Below, piece after piece: positions 45,770-57,107 of a stretch of 64,000 nt of DNA (position 1 is its first letter; every line of letters begins with the position of its first letter). The translations under genes and the position numbers were made by a program. The DNA comes from Arachis hypogaea (taxonomy: Eukaryota; Streptophyta; Magnoliopsida; Fabales; Fabaceae). The DNA lies in NCBI RefSeq assembly GCF_003086295.3, contig NC_092053.1, positions 83,637,671 through 83,701,670 of the forward strand, written 5' to 3'. The notes below the pieces were generated by a model. That model was not told the origin of the DNA and did not search any database. It saw only the letters and a list, made by a program, of their open reading frames with translations.

Positions 45770-46330
45770 GATGACAGCGCTCTGGAGAAGGCTAAACAGA
45801 GAACAGGGACGAGCAGGAACCCTGGACAAGCTGCGGCAGAATCAAAACGGTAGTGATGGGAACCATCTCAACCTCGGACTTCTCCCCTTCTTCTTCACGC
45901 ACACCGGTCTCCTCTCTCCTGGCGGAACCCCTTTGACGGCGACGGCGGAACGGCGGCGGTCAGTGGCACGATAGCGGCGACTGGATGCAGCTCCTCCAGC
46001 CTGCATCTTCCTCTCTCCCAGCGGCGCTCAGTCTCGGGCTTCCTCTCCGACGCAACGCGGCGGCGACTGGCGCAGCTCGTGGCTCCATAGGTGACGGCGG
46101 TGAGGCACGAGCTCCCTCTCTCCTCTGACATGAACTCTCTCTCTCTCCTCCCTCTGTCCTTCTCGCGGTTCTAGAGGTAGCATCACGGGTCGGCGGCGAC
46201 GTGGTTAGGTCATGACAGCAAGGCACGGTGGCGGCGGTTCCAGGCCGGCAGTAGCGCGCGATGGAAGAGGCGGCGGTGAGGCAGCAGACGCGACCGGTTG
46301 GATGATGGCGCGGTGAAGCTCCCTCTGTTT
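45770..46330. other. GC-rich block in T2
   Basis: An abrupt GC-rich, CGG-rich island in A/T-rich surroundings (GGCGGCGGT, GGCGACGGCGG). ORFs in three frames on both strands (45771-45974, 45895-46131, 45960-46226) overlap each other and show only composition bias. In minus sense it follows AAACCTAGCCGC, so it may be the GC-rich leader part of the LTR. Confidence 0.5.
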
Positions 46331-46794
46331 CCCTCAGCTCTCTCAGAAGTCCTCCCCTATTTTGTGTGTATGTTGCTAGGCTGAGGGAGGATGAGGCTGC
46401 TGCCTGATTTGGCGGAAAGGGCTGCGGCTAGGTTTAAGAAGGATTAGGGTTTCCAATTCGGGAATTGGGGTTAGAAATTAGGAATTTTATAAAATAATAT
46501 GGATAGATATGAATAGATATTTTGATAAAATTGGAGGGTAGAGTAATTTTAAAATCAAATATACTCTATTAAAAATATTTAAGAACATTATTTATCAACA
46601 TATTGCCAAGTTAAATCATTTATTTCTAATTTAAATTATAAAATGAACAAGTTAATTATATTTTGTAAAGTACAATTTAAATTCAAATATCAATTTTCTA
46701 GATTAAATCATATAAATTTCTATTATTTTTCTATCTCCGAAACTTTAATTTCAATTTATAAAATAATTAATTATAATAAAAATTGTACATAAAT

Positions 46795-46886
46795 ATTAAT
46801 TGACTTAAACTTAAAGTATTGATAACATAATTATACAAATTCTTCTTATTAATTGACTTAAACTTAAAGTATTTAATAACATAATT
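46795..46886. repeat. Direct repeat of about 39 bp in T2
   Basis: ATTAATTGACTTAAACTTAA, then AGTATT and ATAACATAATT, occurs at 46795-46832 and 46848-46886 with two changes, 15 bp apart. Confidence 0.85.
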
Positions 46887-47138
46887 CATTCAAAATAGAA
46901 TTTATTTAAATTAAATTATACAATTCTTCTTATTTTTCAATTATCAAAATTATAATTTCAATTATACCAAATATCTAATAAAGATTATATAAAAATTCTA
47001 ATTAATTTAAACTTCAATTATCATGAAACTCTATTTAATTACCTTTAGCAAAATAATTTTCTTAAAATAAAATTATCAACAAATAAAATAAATCACAACT
47101 AACTAATTATTTGATTTTCAAAAACTAGGGTTGTTACA

Positions 47139-48259
47139 GTTCCCGCTAGCGTCGGAATAGGACCATTGTCCTTTTGCACACTGTCACTGCGCCCAACATT
47201 CGCAAGTTTAAAGCTCGTCACAGTCATCCCTTCCCAGATCTTACTCGGAATACCACAGACAAGGTTTAGAGTTTCTAGATCTCAGGAATGCTGCCAATGG
47301 TTCTAGCCTATACTACAAAGATACTAATCTCACAGACTCGGTCCGTGTATTAGATATCCAAGAGAGTATACTCCAGCTGTCGTCCAATGACTACATTGAA
47401 CATTACGTAGACCGCTTTGTGGTTGTCAGGCACGCGATCTTGGCTAAGTGAGTAACGAAGATTGGGTGATTGTCACGGGTCACCCCTTCATTCCGACTTA
47501 ACTGAATTAAGAACAAGAGTATATCTTGGAGAAGAAGTAGGCGTGAATTGAATAGAAAACAGTAGTAATTGCATTAATTCATGAAGAATAGCAGAGCTCC
47601 ACACCTTAATCTCTAGGGTATAGAAACTTCACTGTAGAAAATACATAAGTGAAAGGTCTAGGCATGGCCGTGAGGCCAGCCTCCAATGTCTATAGACTAA
47701 ACGTTCCAAAGATGGTCGAAAAAGACTCTATGGTGATCAAAAGATATAAAATAAATCTCCAAAAGTAGTTTTTATACTAAAATGGTAATCTAGGTTTACA
47801 GAAAATGAGTAACTAAGTGCAAATAGTGCAGAAATCCACTTCTGGGACCCACTTGGTGTGTGCTTGGGCTGAGCATTGAAGCTTTCACCTGCGTAGGCTA
47901 TTCCTGGAGTTAAACGCCAGCTTTAGTGCCAGTTTGGGCGTTTAACTCCAATTCTGGTGCCAGTTTGGGTGTTTTACACCATGATGTTTTAGGCTGACTT
48001 TGAACGTCAATTTGGTCCAGGATGTCTACTTTCCAACGCAATTGAGAGCATGCCAATTCGGCTTCTGTAGCTCCAAAAAATCCACTTCGAGTGCAGGGAG
48101 GTCAGAATCCAATAGCATCTGTAGTCCTTTTTCAGCCTCTGAATCAGATTTTTGCTCAGGTCCCTCAATTTCAGCTAGAAAAATACCTGAAATCACAGAA
48201 AAACACACAAACTCATAGTAAAAACAATGCCAAAAAGGGTATAAATTATCCGCTCATTA
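47139..48259 (-). repeat. Element H 5' LTR, right part
   Basis: GTTCC (47139-47143) is the right T2 duplication. The LTR continues CGCTAGCGTCGG and matches D to the end. It holds the TATA box (minus TATAAAAAC, 47776-47768) and the palindrome GGAGTTAAACGCC/GGCGTTTAACTCC (47906-47949). The end is CGCTCATTA where D has CGCTCATCA, so the terminal CA is mutated. TGCAC at 48260-48264 is the probable right duplication of H. Confidence 0.82.
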
Positions 48260-48264
48260 TGCAC

Positions 48265-48620
48265 CTACCGCACGCACACTCATGTTTGTGCCCTCTGTTG
48301 GCAGCGCCAACACGGCTTGTGCGTGGGTACTCCCCTGTTTCTATTGTGATCTGTGTGTGTGCACCCGCTTCTGCGTACACACACAGCACTATTTGTGCAC
48401 ACTCTATGCGAGCGCACAGGCTTGTGCGTTCGCACACCAGCGTGCACCCCTTCTGTTGGGAGCGCTGGCACAGCCTGTGCGCATGAACCTCTGAAACTTT
48501 TTGCTACTTATGCGTGCGCACGGACCTGTGTGCTCACGCACACATGACCCTTCCCCAAGTAAAAAAAATAAAAAAATTTAGTCATCTATGTGAGCGCACA
48601 GGGTTGTGTGCGCACGCCCA
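48265..48620. repeat. GTGCGCAC-type palindromes in the internal region of K
   Basis: Recurrent TGCGTGCGCAC, GTGTGCGCACGC, GAGCGCACAGG and TGTGCGTTCGCACA words, many self-complementary. The same kind of motif occurs in the LTR of K at 51903-51988. Confidence 0.7.
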
Positions 48621-50113
48621 AGACTCGACCAGGGCGTTAAATAGGGCAAACACCTTGTCCAGCCATCAGCTTCTTTCTCTCTTATTCTTCCTGCTGCTGC
48701 GTCATCCCCTCTGCCCAGCCTCTTTCTGGCGACCCTGCCGCGGGCGTCCTGCCGCCGTCAGCCACCGCCACCCTACTTTCTCTCTCTTCTCTCTTTCTTC
48801 TTCTTTTCTCTCTTCTCTTTCTCTTTTCTTTCTTTACCACCAGAGAGCTTCTTCACCTTTGTGGAACTTCGGTGTGTCTCCGACGAAGCTAACCGCCGTG
48901 AACTCGCAGTGGCTATAACAAGTGCCATTGTTTTGTCTTCTCACCCTGCTTTCTTCATCCTTTGATTTTTTGGTTTTTATTTACTTTTCATGTTAATTTT
49001 TGGATTTGTTTTTATTTTGTTTTCATGTTAATTAGATTGGGTTATTGCGTTCTTTAGCTATCTTTAGCTATCTTTGTATTGTAAGTGTTTAAATTCTGAG
49101 TTATTGGGTTGCTTTTGATTGAAATTGAGCTTAAATGTCACAAGTTTGCACAATGCACATTAATTGTTTCATGAAGTGCCTAGGTCAACTTTTGTTTGAT
49201 TCATATGAAACGGCCATCACATGCTTTCATCATTCTCTTGTTTGGCATGTTCTATGATTTGTTTACCAATGTATTCCCTTGTTTCTTGAACTTGAAGTTC
49301 CAAACACCCATGTCTTACATGATTTTTATTCCTTGGTTAATGGGTGCTTTGTTTATAGATGCATTGTTCTTAATTGAAATCAAAATTTTTTATTGTTCAT
49401 CTTAGCAATTGAATTAAGTAATCACATTACAAGTGTTCATTCTTTGATGTCTTGATCAAACATCTTTTGCTCTAACTTAAGCACATTGTTTATGTGATTC
49501 TCACACCTTCAAGATGAGCAATAGGCACTTTACTTTGCTTACATAGTTATTGTTGTTGTGCACCCTTTTCTAACAATAAGCTTTCATGCTCACAACCTCA
49601 ATACCCATTCCCTTCAAGAATTAAATTAAGTCATTTTGTGCTTGTTTAAGTTTGCTTGCATCTTAATTCTTTACACTTGCAACTTAAATACTTGATTGAG
49701 AAGCATTGAACTTTGATTATTTTGATAGTACTGTTTTTCTTGTTTGTGAACGTAGGACCATGCAACACTTAAATGTGGGGGTGGATTCACCATTTTGGGG
49801 TGTAAACTTTCTTTTCCCAAACACCTTGCACTTTATTTTTACTTCTTTTAGTAGGTTTCTTGTATATATTTGATGTGATTTTGATTATTGCATTGAATTT
49901 CCTTCTAGTATATATGTCTTAGATTATTCATGGTTTATATCTATTGCGTTTTGCATCTTTTTCTTAGTATATATTTTATAGATAGAAATTGTGATTGGAT
50001 GACGTGAATAGTATAGCACCTAGTTCAATTTTGCCCTAATTGTTCATGTTAATTTTTGCTTATTGAAAATTAGGAATAGAACTAGGTAAGATTTTGAAAT
50101 TGCATCCATCACA

Positions 50114-50136
50114 ACATACATACATACATACATATA
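50114..50136. repeat. ACAT microsatellite
   Basis: About five ACAT units followed by ATA. Confidence 0.85.
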
Positions 50137-50740
50137 GTAAATAAGTTTTGGTAAAACAGCAAAGAATTTTCAAGAAACTCCTTTTTAGGGCATTCTATTG
50201 ATTAGATTTGAAACTTGTTTTTGAACTTGCTTGAAGTATCTTTTTATGGAACATAGAAAAGAGCTTGAACAAATATCAAGTGAGATTTGAGTTTTAATTG
50301 TGTGGTTGCACATTTTCAACCACAATTTTTTGTTCTTGTGTGATAAACTCCTTTTATGATTGTGATCTTAGATTTGCTTTAGTCTATATGTCCTATATTT
50401 GTTGTTTTAGATTGCTAGTATGATTGAGGCCATCTTTGTATAGCTCACTAACCCATACGGCCAACCCTTGCATCTATCTTTGTAAACCACTTTTTGAGCC
50501 TTTAATTCTCCTTTGTTCTCATTATAAGCACATCATTCACCCTAAGTGAAAAATCATTATGTCCATTGATTGTATCTTTGATTAGCTTGGGTTTGACTGT
50601 GTGTGTTAATCAAGTGTGGGGAGAATTTGTGGGAAACATTGGTAGTTAGTTAGCTTTGGGTGTTCATTGAAAATATGGCAAAATGGGTAACTACTCATGC
50701 ATCTATTGGTTAAAACATATGCATCTCTTTTTGTTGATAA

Positions 50741-50812
50741 TAAGAAAAGAAAAGAAAAGAAAAAAAGAAAAAAAAGAAAAAAAGAAAAAGAGAAAAAGAA
50801 AAGAAAGAGAAA
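50741..50812. repeat. A/G-only low-complexity tract
   Basis: About 70 bases of AAAAG and AAAAAG repeats with no pyrimidines. The antisense ORF 50606-50842 reads Phe/Leu/Ser only because of it. Confidence 0.9.
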
Positions 50813-51506
50813 TGATAATAAGAATGTAAAAAAGAGATGCATATGTGGTTGAATTGGAAAGAGTATGCATGAGTGAATGTGAGAAAGAGAATAAATGGGT
50901 AGTTAGGTTGTTTTGTTATGTATATGGGACGATATAGGACTAGGTGGGATACTTGAGCTAATCAAAGATCCAATCTATTAGCCCACTAAACCATATTAAT
51001 CCTACCCTTACCTAAGCCCATTACAACCTACAAAAGTCCTCATGATATTTGCATTCTTTCATCAAGTATTAATTGATTGTTAGATGACTTGCAAATCTTT
51101 GAGAAACATGATTAAAGGAGGATTGAGTTATTAAACCCTACACACTGAGCGATTAGAGTGTAAACACATCCGGTGAGGGTTTCAATTGCTCAATTCTATG
51201 TTTCCATTGCTTATTTTGAATCTTTTTGCAAGTTGTTGAACTTAATTTTGAAAATTTCAAATCAATCTTTGGACATTGATCATATTGCTATATTTTCCTT
51301 GTCTTGGCCCTAAGTTCCTACTTTGGATTGATTGAGATTCTTTTGTTTGTTTTTGCCAAACTCAATAGGAATCATAGTGTAGATATACATATATAGCATT
51401 TAGTATAGTTACATGCATGTAGGTAGTTGCATTAATAATTACCCCTTCATTCATCTTCTTTGGTTGGTTTATCATGAGGACATGCTTGGTTTAAGTGTGG
51501 GAGAAT

Positions 51507-53456
51507 TGATGAATCCATCACATAAACCCACATTTATTCACCTAAATAGCATGCTTTTGAGATTTCTTCCTAAATTGTGCTTGAAAGTCAACACATGCTC
51601 TCTTGTGCTTAATTTAGTCAATTTTATTCACTTTAATCCCATTTGGTGCCTTGATGTATTTGTTAAATGATTTTCAAATTTCCAAGGCAAATATGGGTTG
51701 AAGAAGTGAGGAAAAGAGCATGCAAAAGGGAAGAATTAAAGAAATGAAGGATTTGGAAAGCTGCCAGCCCTGACCTCTCTATACTAAATTGGCCATAACT
51801 TGAGCTACAGATGTCCAAATGAGGCGGTTCCAGTGACATTGGAAAGCTAACATCCGGGACTTCAAAATGATATGCAATTTGCTATAGTGGACATAAGTCT
51901 AAGTGTGCGTACGCACAGGTAATTGTGCGTCCGTACAAGTCAGGATTCAGCATGTGTGCGGACGCACACATCTGTGCGTCCGCACAAGTCCCTGCACGTG
52001 ACCTCATTAATTGCAACTCACTGGTAGCGATTTTTGAGCCCCCAAAACCCAATCTAACTTATTTTTTGAAGCTATTTAAGGCCAAATTGAAGAAGGATGA
52101 AGGGGGCATTTAGGTTTAGTTTTTATTATGTTTTCTCTTAGTTTCTAGAGAGAGAAGCTCCCCCCTCTCTCTAGAATTAGGGTTAGTTAGTTTAATTTCT
52201 TATAATTTCTACTTTTAATTCTTGTTCCTATTTACTTTTCCTTGTCATTTATTGTTATTGCTTCTTTGTTCTTCTTCATTTCTTTTGCTATTTCCTTTAT
52301 TTTGCCATTTTTATGTTATGAACTCTCTTAGTTAATTTTACTTTCAATTAATGCAATTTATGTTTTCCATGTCATTTATTGCTTTCTTTGGTTGTTATTG
52401 CTATTTTCTTGCTTTGGTAGCTTTAGAATTCATTTTAATGCATTTTAATATTATTTTATTCTCATGCACACCAAGTGTTTGATAAAATGCTTGGCTTAGT
52501 CTTTACTTAGTTTTTCTTCACTCTTGGCTTGAAATTGTTGACTTTGGTGTTCCTTGAGTCATTGATGTCCATTCTTGTTTGATACATTAGAGTAGTTAGT
52601 TGATTTGGTTTCCCTTGACTCTATGTGACCCCTTAGTGTTGACATAGGACTTAGGGATTGAATTTAGCTATGCCTATTTGACTTATCTTTGATGTAAGGT
52701 TGACTAAGTAGGATTAACTCTTCATAATCATCATATGTTTGTGGTTAATGACTAGGATATGTAGCCTTAGCCTTCAATTACTTGCCAAGAGGTTGTTTTC
52801 ATTTTAAGTTTCCTTTACTTGCATTTAATTGCTTGGACTTTTATTGCGTTGACTTTTATCTGCTTTGATGTTTAATTTCTTGCATGTTCAATTTTCACAC
52901 TCTTGGTTGAGAAATTGGATGTTTGGGTGGAATTGAGTTATGGATGTCCATTTCGCTTTGTGTGAGAATAGTTAATTGATTTGGTTTCCATTAACGCTAG
53001 TCTTTCACTAAGTAATTAGTGAGTTGACTAGGACTTATGGATTGAGATCAATTACACCTTTTGACTAATTCTCAAGGAGGATTGACTAGTTTGTATTGCT
53101 TTCACGCAATTGCCATGTTTGTGGTCCACAACTAGGATAGGAAGCCTAGATCACCCAATTCTTGCCAAGAGTTGCCATTTACGTTCCTTGCATGTTCATT
53201 TACTTTCTTGCTATTTACATTTCTTGCTCTCTTGCTTTCATTCCCAATTCCCTATGCTCTCTCTCATAGTCAATAATTGTACATTTCATTGCAACTCATT
53301 GGGAATATGACCCAGGAGCTAAATACTCTTGGTTATTTTGTATTTTGACATTATTATTTGATTTTTAAAATTCATTGTTGGTTTGGACTATGCTACCAAC
53401 GAAGTGAGGCTTGTCTTTGATTGATTTCGAACCATACAAAAAAATTCTCTTTATCA
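51507..53456 (+). repeat. Element K 3' LTR
   Basis: It starts TGATGAATCC after the polypurine tract and ends TTTATCA (1950 bp). It has a palindrome block (51903-51988), CTATTTAAG at 52072-52080 as TATA-like box, CTCTAGAATTAGGG text just downstream, and near the end the Athila form of the conserved box (GGGAATATGACCCAGGAG, about 53310-53328). GGTCT at 53457-53461 is the expected right duplication in the LTR of L. No gene is seen. Confidence 0.82.
51903..51988. repeat. Palindrome block in U3 of K
   Basis: GTGCGTACGCAC, TGTGCGTCCGTACA, GTGTGCGGACGCACAC and TGTGCGTCCGCACA follow within 86 bp. They end about 85 bp upstream of CTATTTAAG. Confidence 0.85.
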
Positions 53457-54395
53457 GGTCTCCTTTTAATCAACCCCCAAGTCAAGTTGGGAGTCTACTC
53501 CATTGACACGAATACATCGTTCACAAAAATATAAGAAGAAGACATGACAAATTAAATAAAATAGGAACTAAAAATTAATTAAAGGTAAAAATACTTCTTT
53601 GCATTAATAATTCCCAAAATGCAATATCCTTATCTGAACAGGGTTAATAAGTAATCAAAAGAGTAAAGGAATAAGAAAACAAACTAGAATAATTGAAACT
53701 TCAAAGGAGGTAGTGTCTCTTCTCAATATCCAAAGCAAAAGCATAAAAAGCATAAAAACTATGAATGTGTAGAAAACCTAGAGGAGAGTGATTTCTCTCT
53801 AAGATTCCAATCTAAAAACTAAAACTATGCGGATGAGAATGTGTGTTGAGTCTCTGCTCGTCCCCTGGCTCTAGTCTGTGTTTTTGGGCCAAAAACTGGG
53901 TCAAAACTCAGCCCAAAATCGCCCCCACCATTTTCTGCGATTTCTACAGGTAGCGCATGTCACACGTACGCGTCAGTCACGCGTACGCGTCGCTGGTCAT
54001 TTTCGCGTACCACGCGTACACGTCAGGCACGCGCACGTGTCACTTTGTGAACTCCGATTAATGCGCACGCGTGAGCCATGCGTGCACGTCGCTTCTCGCT
54101 GGTTATCTCCTTTATTTCTTGTGCTCCCTCTATTTTTTGCAAGCTTCCTCTCCATCCTCTAAGCCATTTCTACCCTATAAAGCCTGAAAACACTTAACGC
54201 ACATATCACGGCATCGAATGGTATAAAGGGAATTAAAAATACCTAATTTAAAGGCTTAGGAAGCAAAATTTTCAATTATAGAACAAAACTAGGAAGGAAT
54301 TGTAAAATCATGCAAAGTGTATGAATAAGTGTGCAAAGACATGATAAAAACCACTCAATTGAGCATAAGATAAACCATAAAATAGTTTTTTATCA
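53457..54395 (-). repeat. Element L 3' LTR, part right of K
   Basis: After K the text resumes with GGTCTCC and TCAAGTTGGGAGTCTACTCC and ends TTTTTATCA at 54395; in sense it begins TGATAAAAAACTATTTTATG, the family of J. A block of ACGCGTACGCGT palindromes lies at 53950-54098. The + ORF 53878-54162 is a product of this block. Confidence 0.8.
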
Positions 54396-55807
54396 ATCTC
54401 CCCACACTTAAACATCAGCATGTCCTCATGCTAAGCTCAAGGAGATATAAAGAATGAATAGGGAAAAGTAAGACTCATGAGATGCAACCTATGAATGCAA
54501 CTATATGCTAATATGTTTCTGTCTACTTGGTTAAAAGTAAGTAAGCTTTTCAGGACAAAAATAAATCAGATTCCACTAATTCAAATTACACAATAAAGGA
54601 AAAGTAAACTTGTAAGAAGATAGCTCATGAAAGCAGGAAACATAGAATCAAGCATTGAACCCTATCTGGTAGTGTATATCACTCTAGTTGCTCAAGTGTC
54701 TAGGGTTAATTCACTCTACTCTGCTCTAGTCATGCTCTCTAGACTTTGTTTTTCATCTAACCAATGAACAAAAATTTAGTATACCAATGCAAACATCATG
54801 AGGTATTTTCAAGGTTGTAATGGGGCTAAGGTAAGGGTAAGGATATATGTATGGCCAACTGAGCTAAAATATGAATCTTTGATCAACCTAAGCTTTCACC
54901 TAATATACACACACACTCTATGTAATTTCAAAATCATGCCTAGCTACCCATAATTCCCACTTTTGTATCACATACTCATGTACCAAATTTTTCTTAATTT
55001 TATCACATATGCATCGATCTTTTATTAAACTTAGCATTGGGGTAATTTTGTCCCCTTATTTAATTACTTATTTATTTGAATATTTTTGGTTTTTTTTAAG
55101 GTAAAAGTAAACATAACATATCAATGCACATGGGTTTTTTTAATTTTTCTGGTCTTACATGAGTAGGTACCCAAATTCCCAATATCTTGTCAATAAAATT
55201 CAATACTTTCTTATCAACCCAAGTTCCCACGGTTCCCCACACTTAATTGATACACAATCTCTATCTTAAGCTAACCAAAGATTCAAATCAGGTAATTAAT
55301 TGTTTTTCCACTTAAGGCTAATGATGTGATAAAATATAGAACAAATGGGGATTGAAAGGCTCAAGGTAGCTAACAAAGGTGATTGAAAGGGTAGGCTATT
55401 TAGGATGAGTGATCTAATAACGAATGATGGCCTCAATTATATGTATGCATGTAAATACACTAAATAATGGACAAATAGAATGGAACAAAATATAGATTAC
55501 AATCATAAAGAAGGAAACACACAGGAATAAAATATTATGGTTAAATAATGTAACCATGTAATTAAGCTCAAATCTCATAGGTTGGGTGTTTTTAGCTATA
55601 CCTATGCAAATTACAATCCTCAAACAAGTTTAACAAAAATTTTTCAATTTAAATTAGTGAAATACTATAAAAGGGGTCTTGAAAAGAAACTCATTACTTT
55701 AACCAAGCAAAACATACATGCAAACAATTATTATCATGCAATCTGTCCTATCTAACAAAAGAAAAAGTCAAATGTTGGTGTTAAGAGAGAAAAGTTACCT
55801 CCGAAAG
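54396..55807 (-). other. Element L 3' untranslated internal region with polypurine tract
   Basis: The minus strand ends TGTTTAAGTGTGGGGAGAT next to the LTR, the polypurine tract of L and close to that of K (TTTAAGTGTGGGAGAA). The rest is non-coding and corresponds to 3' sequence of K. The minus ORF 55414-55623 has no support. Confidence 0.8.
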
Positions 55808-57107
55808 TCAAGGACTGACCTCCCCACACTTAAGGCTTGGCACAGTCCTCCATGCCATCAGTAAGGAGCAAGGGAGGGCTGGAAGCGTCGCCTCCAGTGT
55901 TTGGTTCGCCTTGGCTACCTGTGCTACTGGATGAAGGGGTGGGGTGTCCTTCTGTTCTGGAGGTGGGTGAGTACCAGCTATGAGGTCCTTCAGATAGTTG
56001 TATCTGCGCTTGTTACGGTGCTCCATTTACTCCATTCACTTGTCTTGCCGGTCGAACCTCTCAAGGATCTAGAGGAATATCTGATGGATGGATGGTGCTT
56101 GTGGTGTAGTTGATGGTGGAGTGGAAGAGAGAGGAGTATCCAAAGATGGACCTAAAGGCAGGCTCGCAGAGGGAACTGGCGGCCTGATGTACTTTCCGTT
56201 CGGGACATACTGGTCGGCCCTAAGGATCATGACCTTTGTGTCTCCTGCTCGATAGGACACACCTGCTGCCGAGACTAAATCTGAAACCAATACGGGAAAA
56301 AGGCAGGTTACCCGCAATTTGTACGTATCCCATTGCTTGTCGAATGTGTCGGGGCAGGTTGAGGGGTTGCTCTGTCTGGATGTACCAGATGAGAACAGCC
56401 ATGTCGGCTGTGAAGGTCGACTCGTGAGTGCTTAGAAATACATAGTGGGACATAATCTGTGCCCACACGCGAGCCTCCAGGGTGAGTGACTGGGCTAAGA
56501 TGCTCTTTGGTTTCGAACGATGCTGCCCGTAGATTCAGGTGCTGCCAGGTTGGGCTATAACTCCAAGTACGCTATCCCAGTTGAACTGATACATCTGACG
56601 CTTACGAGAAGCCTCTTGTTATGCATCCTATCCATCTGGACTAGGTGGAAGGTCCAGTGCTCTCTGTATGGCACTCTCGGAGACAGAGACCTGCTGCTGA
56701 CAAACGAAGACAGTCTGTAGAGTAGGCGAGTAAAAGTTTCACTAGAATTCAACTACACAGTATAAGTTGGCCTCTCTCGGCTGCTTCCTCAAAAATCCCC
56801 ACCGTCTCTTCTTATTTCGGGGCTCCACAAGGTCAAAAAACTGTGTTGGAACAATGAGTAGATGCTCATTGTTATAGTTCCTCTCAGGTAGGATGGGGAA
56901 TATATGTTCACAATAACTGTTAGCAAACCGTGTGGAGTCCCGGGCGGGAAAGGCTTTCTCTGATTCATCAATTTGAATGATCCTTTTCACCCGCTTTGTT
57001 GGTGGCCTGACACTGGTAGATGGAAGTGCTTTAGCTAGTGTTCTCTTGGTTCCTCTCCTTGCTGGTGTCTTGTCAGTGGCCTTCTCTTTTTCTTTCTTGG
57101 TACCCAT
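55808..57107 (-). pseudogene. PF20167-type ORF of element L, broken by stops and frameshifts
   Basis: It starts MGTKKEKEKATDKTPARRGT at 57107, a basic N-terminus. Then FANSYCEHIFPILPERNYNN, KRRWGFLRKQPREANLYCVV and EF. After 56742 the frame shifts and the hallmark block follows as FYSPTLQTVF and VSVSESAIQRALDLPPSPDG, then LEARVWAQIMSHYVF with STHESTFTADMAVLIWYIQT (56468-56300), a further shift, and a Pro/Ser-rich end (56317-56069; 56026-55808). This is the env-position ORF downstream of integrase; the molecular role is unknown. At least two frameshifts and one stop are needed to read through. Confidence 0.75.

Larger units (their letters stand above)
42799..47138. mobile_element. Solo LTR T2, 4.3 kb, with target duplication GTTCC
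   Basis: It runs from TGTAACGACCC to GGGTTGTTACA, an 11-bp terminal inverted repeat with one mismatch, and GTTCC is present at both sides (42794-42798, 47139-47143). There is no coding region inside 4340 bp, so it is most simply a solo LTR of a large element. Parts: hairpin-like repeats 43672-43862, a long A/T-rich region, a GC-rich block 45770-46330, and A/T-rich sequence with a direct repeat 46795-46886. If the minus strand is sense, the 0.7 kb of A/T-rich U3 is followed by AAACCTAGCCGC-type 5' leader text at about 46440. A coding-free large element such as a LARD is a weaker alternative. Confidence 0.85.
48260..51506 (+). mobile_element. Element K 3' internal region (+ strand)
   Basis: About 3.2 kb without a credible gene. 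It starts with a GTGCGCAC palindrome region (48265-48620), then a C/T-rich and GC-rich stretch (48650-48920), then A/T-rich text. From about 50900 to 51300 it corresponds, inverted, to the 3' region of L near 54720-54850 (CCTTACCTAAGCCCATTACA against TAATGGGGCTAAGGTAAGG). It ends in the polypurine tract GGTTTAAGTGTGGGAGAA (51489-51506). H is inserted at its left edge. The ORFs 48000-48918 and 49196-49405 lie in repeats or low-complexity and are not supported. Confidence 0.7.

Noticed and set aside
45771..46226. Three overlapping ORFs in the GC-rich block of T2
   Set aside because: Open in several frames at once because of composition; no domain, and they end within the LTR.
42799..47138. T2 as a DNA transposon because of its terminal inverted repeats
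   Set aside because: TGTAAC/GTTACA ends begin with TG and end with CA, the duplication is 5 bp and T1 shares the family as an LTR-like fragment; a solo LTR is simpler.
48514..48918. 134-codon + ORF with a Ser/Leu/Phe-rich middle
   Set aside because: It runs from GTGCGCAC repeats into a C/T-rich tract; the amino acid content is what the base composition dictates.
50606..50842. Minus ORF of Phe/Leu/Ser that looks like a membrane protein
   Set aside because: It is the complement of the A/G-only tract.
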